Assembly (NCBI GenBank): GCA_029260155.1
Contig: JAJDDU010000215.1
Coordinates: 1-16,001, forward strand
From: Phycisphaerae bacterium
Lineage (GTDB): Bacteria > Planctomycetota > Phycisphaerae > UBA1845
DNA: 16,001 nucleotides
Direction of reading: 5' to 3'
Made by a program: the position numbers and the translations under genes. Below the pieces are notes generated by a model, which made no database searches, was not told the origin of the DNA, and was given only the letters and a program-made list of their open reading frames with translations. Positions 12,231 through 16,001 of the stretch are shown one piece after another. Every line of letters begins with the position of its first letter. Positions within the stretch are counted from its first letter, which is position 1.

Positions 12231-13447
12231 TGGGCGGTCTCTCCTTGTGTGATGTCCGCGCAGAGATCTCGCCATGCTGGGAGCCGGTCAGCTAGGCCCA
12301 GCCGGACCAAGTACTCGGCGTCCAGCCGGCTCGCCATCGGATCCTCCTCTGAGTTGGTCGATTCGTGTTCCAGGGCGCTGGCCACGTGAACTGCCGTCAG
12401 CGGAGTGAACGTGGTCGCCGGACATTGATTCGGGCAATGGTGGAACGCCAGGGACTCGACGATCGGGTCAGGCAGACCCCAGAGACCGAGCAGGTAGGCG
12501 CCCGTCTCCGCGTGTGTCGTCCCGAATACGCGTTGCTCTGCCTGCCACTCCGCAAGTGCCTCGTCGCGTGCCATATCCAAGGCCTGACGGTATTGTTCGG
12601 GGAGATTCCCGGCGAACACCAGCTTCCCCGCGTCATGCAGAAGCCCTGCCATCAAGGCGTGATCGCAACCCTTGGCTTCACAACCTTCCGCAACGGCAAT
12701 CTGCTTGGCAAGAGTGCCCGTCGCCATGCTGTGATTCCAGAGCGTCTCGATGCAAAGGCCTGCAGCTCGCGCGTGGTCGAACTGCGAGAAAACATCAGCG
12801 GAAAGGACGAGCGTCTGGAGTGTGGCGATACCTAGAAATGTGGCCGCCTCGCGCGCGTCAGCGATGTGACGCTGTAGTCCGAAGAAGGCTGAGTTCACCA
12901 GTTGGAGGACCTTTGCGGTCATTGCCATGTCTTTGCTGATGATCGCTCCGACGCGTTTGATCGACGCATCCGGAGACCGCAGTTCTTTCACGATTTCGAG
13001 ATACAGTTGGGGCAGACTCGGCAACGACTGCATTTGCGATACGACTTGCCGGAGTGCATCCTTGGATAGCACTTCGCGTAAGGTGCCAGCCCGCGCGACG
13101 ACACTCTTGAGCAATTCGGGGTCGCAGGGCTTGGCAAGATACTGATGCGTTGGCCCGACTGCTCGCAGAAGCAGATCCCTCTCCGAATGTCCGGAAAGGG
13201 CGATGCGGACGGTTTCGGGGTATCGTCGCATGACTTCGGTTAGAAGCTGTGCACCGTCCATGCCGGGCATGCGCATGTCGCTGACCACCACGTCGAAGCG
13301 CTTCTCCGCGAGGGCGGCCAACGCTTGCTCGCCGCCAGGCGCGAAGGCCATCTCCCATTCCTTCCGCATGGGGTGCAGCATTCGCCGAAGCCCGTCGAGC
13401 ACATTGGGGTCATCGTCGACGAACAGGATGTTCTTTTTCACCGGCAT
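12227..13447 (-). CDS. Response regulator: REC plus HDOD domain
   Basis: This encodes 406 residues from the start at 13447, which has AAGGA 8 nt upstream. The receiver domain (5-122) has D11-D13, phosphoacceptor D57 in VSDMRMPGMDG, S85 and K106 in YLAKPC. Residues about 137-345 are an HDOD domain (SLPSLPQLYLEIVKEL at its start; LLHDAGKLV with H271/D272), a helical HD-related domain usually found without catalytic activity in signalling proteins. The C-terminal region (about 345-406) contains a second helical stretch. It is located 22 bp after the GGDEF gene and overlaps the next gene by 4 bp, which suggests translational coupling. HDOD response regulators are linked in other bacteria to motility, chemotaxis and c-di-GMP output, so the context fits a c-di-GMP node; the precise target is unknown. 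Confidence 0.92.
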   Translation of the reverse strand: MPVKKNILFVDDDPNVLDGLRRMLHPMRKEWEMAFAPGGEQALAALAEKRFDVVVSDMRMPGMDGAQLLTEVMRRYPETVRIALSGHSERDLLLRAVGPTHQYLAKPCDPELLKSVVARAGTLREVLSKDALRQVVSQMQSLPSLPQLYLEIVKELRSPDASIKRVGAIISKDMAMTAKVLQLVNSAFFGLQRHIADAREAATFLGIATLQTLVLSADVFSQFDHARAAGLCIETLWNHSMATGTLAKQIAVAEGCEAKGCDHALMAGLLHDAGKLVFAGNLPEQYRQALDMARDEALAEWQAEQRVFGTTHAETGAYLLGLWGLPDPIVESLAFHHCPNQCPATTFTPLTAVHVASALEHESTNSEEDPMASRLDAEYLVRLGLADRLPAWRDLCADITQGETAQ

Positions 13448-13469
13448 CGGTATGTCCTTTGGCTGTCCA

Positions 13470-14471
13470 TCATGATCCCGCGGCAACTCGCTCGCGCGTC
13501 CTGGCGTTGCAGTGTCCCGTCGTTACGCAGACCTGATTGCGCCCACCATCCTTGGCAGCGTACAGGGCGTCGTCGGCCTCCTTGACAACATTCTCCCACG
13601 GTGACTGCGGCCGAGAGGCAACCCCCACGCTGACTGTCACCCTCTCCGACTTCTTGCTGGCGGGATGCGGAATGTTCAATTCCCAAATCGCACTTCTGAT
13701 TTGCTCACCCAGCACCTTTGAGCCATCAAGATCCGTTTCCGGCGCGAGAACGATGAACTCCTCGCCGCCATACCGACCAACCACGTCTGTGGCCCTGGAG
13801 GACTGATCGATGCATCGGGCCACCCGACAAAGGCACTCATCACCCGCCTGGTGCCCCGCAGAATCGTTAAACTGCTTGAAATGATCGATGTCGATCATGA
13901 TGATGCCGTAAGAATGATTGTGTCGTGCCGATCGATCCTGCTCGAGAACAGCGGCTTCCTCCCACGCACGGCGGTTGAGCAGCTTGGTCGGCGAGTCGAG
14001 CCGGCTCGTCAGCGACAATTCGATATTTGCCTCGGCAAGCTGCTCCGAGAGCTGCTCGATCCGTTCATTTCTCTCGGCAAGCTGCCGCTGGGTCGCGACC
14101 GATGCAAGCGAGCATTCAATAGTCTTTTGAACAAGTTCCCGCGTCACACTCCCTTTGACAAGGTAGTCCTGCGCGCCGGACTTCATGGCTTCGACGGCGA
14201 TTGACTCACTACCTTTGCCTGTCAGCATTACAACGGCAACGGACGCGTAACACTCATGACCTCGGATGACCCGGAGCAACTGCAAGCCATCCATGCCGGG
14301 CATGCGAACGTCGGCGACGATGGCGACAACCGTTTGCTGTTGCAGCAGTTCCAACACCTTTTCGGCGCTATCGAGAAACACCATGTTCCACTGCCCCTGC
14401 ATGGGACGGAGCACGCGCCTCAGGCCATCGAGAACGTCGATTTCATCGTCAACAAATAGGACTCGTTTCAT
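13470..14471 (-). CDS. Response regulator diguanylate cyclase: REC plus GGDEF
   Basis: This encodes 333 residues with a PleD/WspR-like output. It should make c-di-GMP from two GTP when phosphorylated. The receiver domain (3-120) has D8/D9/E10, D54 in VADVRMPGMDG, T84 and K106. A short coiled-coil linker spans about 125-155. The GGDEF domain (about 158-320) has the GGEEF active site at 235-239, metal-binding D194 in IMIDIDHF, and an I-site RATD (226-229) at the usual spacing of 5 residues, so product inhibition should operate. The N-terminal signature is DSPTKLLNRR where most members have D-x-L-T-x-L-x-N-R-R, a small departure. The start at 14471 makes a 4-bp ATGA overlap with the HD-GYP gene before it; a second ATG at 14480 is possible. 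The C-terminal tail after residue 315 is short and basic. Confidence 0.95.
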   Translation of the reverse strand: MKRVLFVDDEIDVLDGLRRVLRPMQGQWNMVFLDSAEKVLELLQQQTVVAIVADVRMPGMDGLQLLRVIRGHECYASVAVVMLTGKGSESIAVEAMKSGAQDYLVKGSVTRELVQKTIECSLASVATQRQLAERNERIEQLSEQLAEANIELSLTSRLDSPTKLLNRRAWEEAAVLEQDRSARHNHSYGIIMIDIDHFKQFNDSAGHQAGDECLCRVARCIDQSSRATDVVGRYGGEEFIVLAPETDLDGSKVLGEQIRSAIWELNIPHPASKKSERVTVSVGVASRPQSPWENVVKEADDALYAAKDGGRNQVCVTTGHCNARTRERVAAGS

Positions 14472-15610
14472 GGTGAACATCCCATCCCTGCCAGACAGGA
14501 AGCTTCATCGCACAATTCAGTTCGGATTGCTCGCAGTTCCTTGATTGACTCTTCAAAGGCTGCGGAGACCGCAGGGTCGAAGTGCCGGCCCACCTCGTCA
14601 TGAATGACGCTCAGTGCCTCAGCTTCCGAGAGCGCTGGTTTGTACGGCCGTTTAGAGCACAGGGCGTCGTATGCGTCCGCCAGCGCGACGATGCGAGATT
14701 CCAACGGAATCTCTTCGCCGGCAAGACCAGTCGGATAGCCGGTGCCGTCCCACCACTCGTGATGCGTCAGTGCAATCGACGAGGCCATCTTCAGAATAGG
14801 GTCTTGAGCATTTCCGTTGTCGCCGTACGTGCGCGCCCCACGCCACGCGAGAAACGCGTTCATTACTTTGGAGTCTTCACGCAGTATCTCGGCTCCGATG
14901 ACGCAGTGTCGCTTCATCACGTCCCACTCATCTTTGTCCAGTGGGTCGGGTTTCAGGAGAACCGCATCCGGAATGCCGATTTTTCCGATGTCATGGAGCG
15001 GGCTGGTCACAAACAGCATCTCCACAAATTCGCGATCCGCCCCCAGCGTCTCGGCGATGACGCGAGAATAGCAGCCCACCCTCACGACATGGTTGCCCGT
15101 CTCTTCGTCGCGGTGTTCGGCCGCCTTGCCGAGGCGCCAGATAATGTCTAGGCGCGAGCCCTCCAGTTCGGCGGTTCGGTCCTTGACCTTGCGTTCAAGA
15201 ATCGCGTTCTGACCCTTGATCTCGTCCTGATAGTCCTTCAGACTGATTACGCTTCGGAGCCGCGCGATGAGGTCCTGCGGTTCGACCGGCTTGTTGAGGA
15301 GATCCGCGGCCCCCAGATCCAGAGCCCGCCGCTTGATGTCGGTCTCGTGCCGCCCCGTCAGGATAATGATCGGAACATCCTGGGTTCGCTCGGCCATACG
15401 CATCTCCGCCAGAAGCGCGAAACCGTCCTTGCCCGGCATATTCACGTCCGACACCACGGCGTCAAAGTCGCCCGCGCGCATCCGATCCAGCGCCTCGTCC
15501 GCGCTGCCGGCGAAGTCCAGCTCCCACCGGCCTCGTTCACCGCGCAGCATACGCCGCAGCCCGTCCAGGACGTTGGGCTCATCGTCAACGAAAAGAACAT
15601 GCTTCTTCAT
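14468..15610 (-). CDS. Response regulator c-di-GMP phosphodiesterase: REC plus HD-GYP
   Basis: This encodes a 380-residue RpfG-type protein predicted to hydrolyse c-di-GMP. The receiver domain (3-122) has D9/D10/E11, phosphoacceptor D55 in VVSDVNMPGKDG, T85 and K107. A coiled-coil linker (about 125-152) precedes an HD-GYP domain: HRDEETGNH (166-174), LHDIGKIGIPD with H206/D207, H235, HHEWWDGTGYP (283-293, both His and the GYP intact), and ADAYDAL. All residues expected for metal binding and catalysis are present. The last 20 residues are Cys-containing (DEASCLAGMGCSP). Its start overlaps the 3' end of the histidine kinase gene by 26 bp, with AGGAG 10 nt upstream. It directly precedes the diguanylate cyclase through an ATGA overlap, so the opposing enzymes should be translated in linked amounts. 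Confidence 0.95.
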   Translation of the reverse strand: MKKHVLFVDDEPNVLDGLRRMLRGERGRWELDFAGSADEALDRMRAGDFDAVVSDVNMPGKDGFALLAEMRMAERTQDVPIIILTGRHETDIKRRALDLGAADLLNKPVEPQDLIARLRSVISLKDYQDEIKGQNAILERKVKDRTAELEGSRLDIIWRLGKAAEHRDEETGNHVVRVGCYSRVIAETLGADREFVEMLFVTSPLHDIGKIGIPDAVLLKPDPLDKDEWDVMKRHCVIGAEILREDSKVMNAFLAWRGARTYGDNGNAQDPILKMASSIALTHHEWWDGTGYPTGLAGEEIPLESRIVALADAYDALCSKRPYKPALSEAEALSVIHDEVGRHFDPAVSAAFEESIKELRAIRTELCDEASCLAGMGCSP

Positions 15611-16001
15611 GCTGCAATGTCTCCTCTGCGGTAGCCGATTCCGGCTCGATCGGCAGGCGAATAATGAAGGTTGTCCCTTTGCCCATCTCGGATTCCAGCG
15701 TGATAGAACCGCCGTGCTTCTCCGTAATCACGGCATGCGCGATGGCCAAGCCCTGCCCGGTGCCCTTCCCAACTTCCTTGGTTGTGAAGAAGAAGTCGAA
15801 GACTCTCGCACGGTGCTCCTCGGGAATACCGGTCCCGGTGTCGCTGATGCGGATCTCTGCCCAAGCACCATCCTGCCGCGTCGCAATCGTGATGGTTCCC
15901 TTCTCGCCGGTATTCTCGCCCACCGCGTCCGCGATAGCGTGCGCGGCATTGATGACGGTATTCAGGATGACTTGGTTGAACTCGCCCGCCAGGCAATGCA
16001 C
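15585..16001 (-). CDS. Sensor histidine kinase, C-terminal catalytic domain (partial)
   Basis: The last 138 residues of a histidine kinase, cut by the right edge of the window; the true start lies beyond 16001. The visible part is a complete HATPase ATP-binding domain: N box NAAHAI, G1 box DTGTGIP, F box FFTTKEVGKGTGQGLAIAHA running into the G2 box, and a final LESEMGKGTTFIIRLP strand. The phospho-accepting His and any sensor domain are not in the window. The first in-frame codon at the edge is GTG, read here as an internal Val. It overlaps the HD-GYP regulator gene by 26 bp and is the only kinase seen for the five receiver proteins downstream, making it the best candidate phosphodonor. Confidence 0.93.
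   Translation of the reverse strand: MHCLAGEFNQVILNTVINAAHAIADAVGENTGEKGTITIATRQDGAWAEIRISDTGTGIPEEHRARVFDFFFTTKEVGKGTGQGLAIAHAVITEKHGGSITLESEMGKGTTFIIRLPIEPESATAEETLQHEEACSFR

Overview
The window looks like a chromosomal segment of a high-GC Gram-negative bacterium, most likely a member of the Planctomycetota. The basis is the combination of a PEP-CTERM protein ending in an Arg run, a lipoprotein carrying dockerin-type calcium repeats, a very large TPR/alpha-2-macroglobulin lipoprotein, an RNA-metabolism type beta-CASP hydrolase, and a dense set of response regulators with non-DNA-binding outputs. This assignment rests on recalled family distributions and not on a marker gene. No rRNA, tRNA, CRISPR array, transposon or phage gene was seen. 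Nearly all genes are on the minus strand; the only plus-strand gene I accept is a small one at 8538-8810.

Layout, left to right. Positions 117-1198 hold a 70-aa extremely acidic protein and a multi-spanning membrane protein that looks like a catalytically degenerate relative of membrane metallopeptidases. Positions 1441-2595 hold an envelope pair: a dockerin-repeat lipoprotein followed by a PEP-CTERM exported protein, with hairpins before, between and after them. Positions 2813-8392 hold one 1,859-aa alpha-2-macroglobulin lipoprotein with an intact Cys-x-Glu-Gln thioester motif. It is divergent from a 90-aa protein (8538-8810, GTG start) whose pattern recalls an LSm/Sm fold. That small gene meets, 6 bp tail to tail, a beta-CASP metallo-beta-lactamase RNase/CPSF-type gene (8817-10217).

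The right third (10424-16001) is the most interesting part. It is a tight minus-strand cluster read from the right edge: a histidine kinase (5' end outside the window), then five consecutive REC-domain proteins with different outputs. In transcription order these are REC/HD-GYP (c-di-GMP phosphodiesterase), REC/GGDEF (diguanylate cyclase with an I-site), REC/HDOD, REC with a degenerate HD-GYP lacking the metal ligands, and REC with a coiled-coil tail. Two of the junctions are 4-bp ATGA overlaps, one is a 26-bp overlap and two are gaps of about 20 bp, so they are probably co-transcribed. Three of the REC domains are close paralogues (shared VDD...VLDGLRR...L start), which suggests tandem duplication with exchange of outputs. 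The inferred picture is one kinase-fed branching node that both makes and destroys c-di-GMP, with a pseudoenzyme and an HDOD protein as further branches.

There is no gene-free stretch over 300 bp. The larger gaps are 1199-1440 (hairpin), 2596-2812 (5' leader hairpin, no clear promoter), 8393-8537 (divergent promoter region with repeats) and 10218-10423 (nothing convincing beyond a weak stem after the operon). Positions 1-116 hold nothing I can support.
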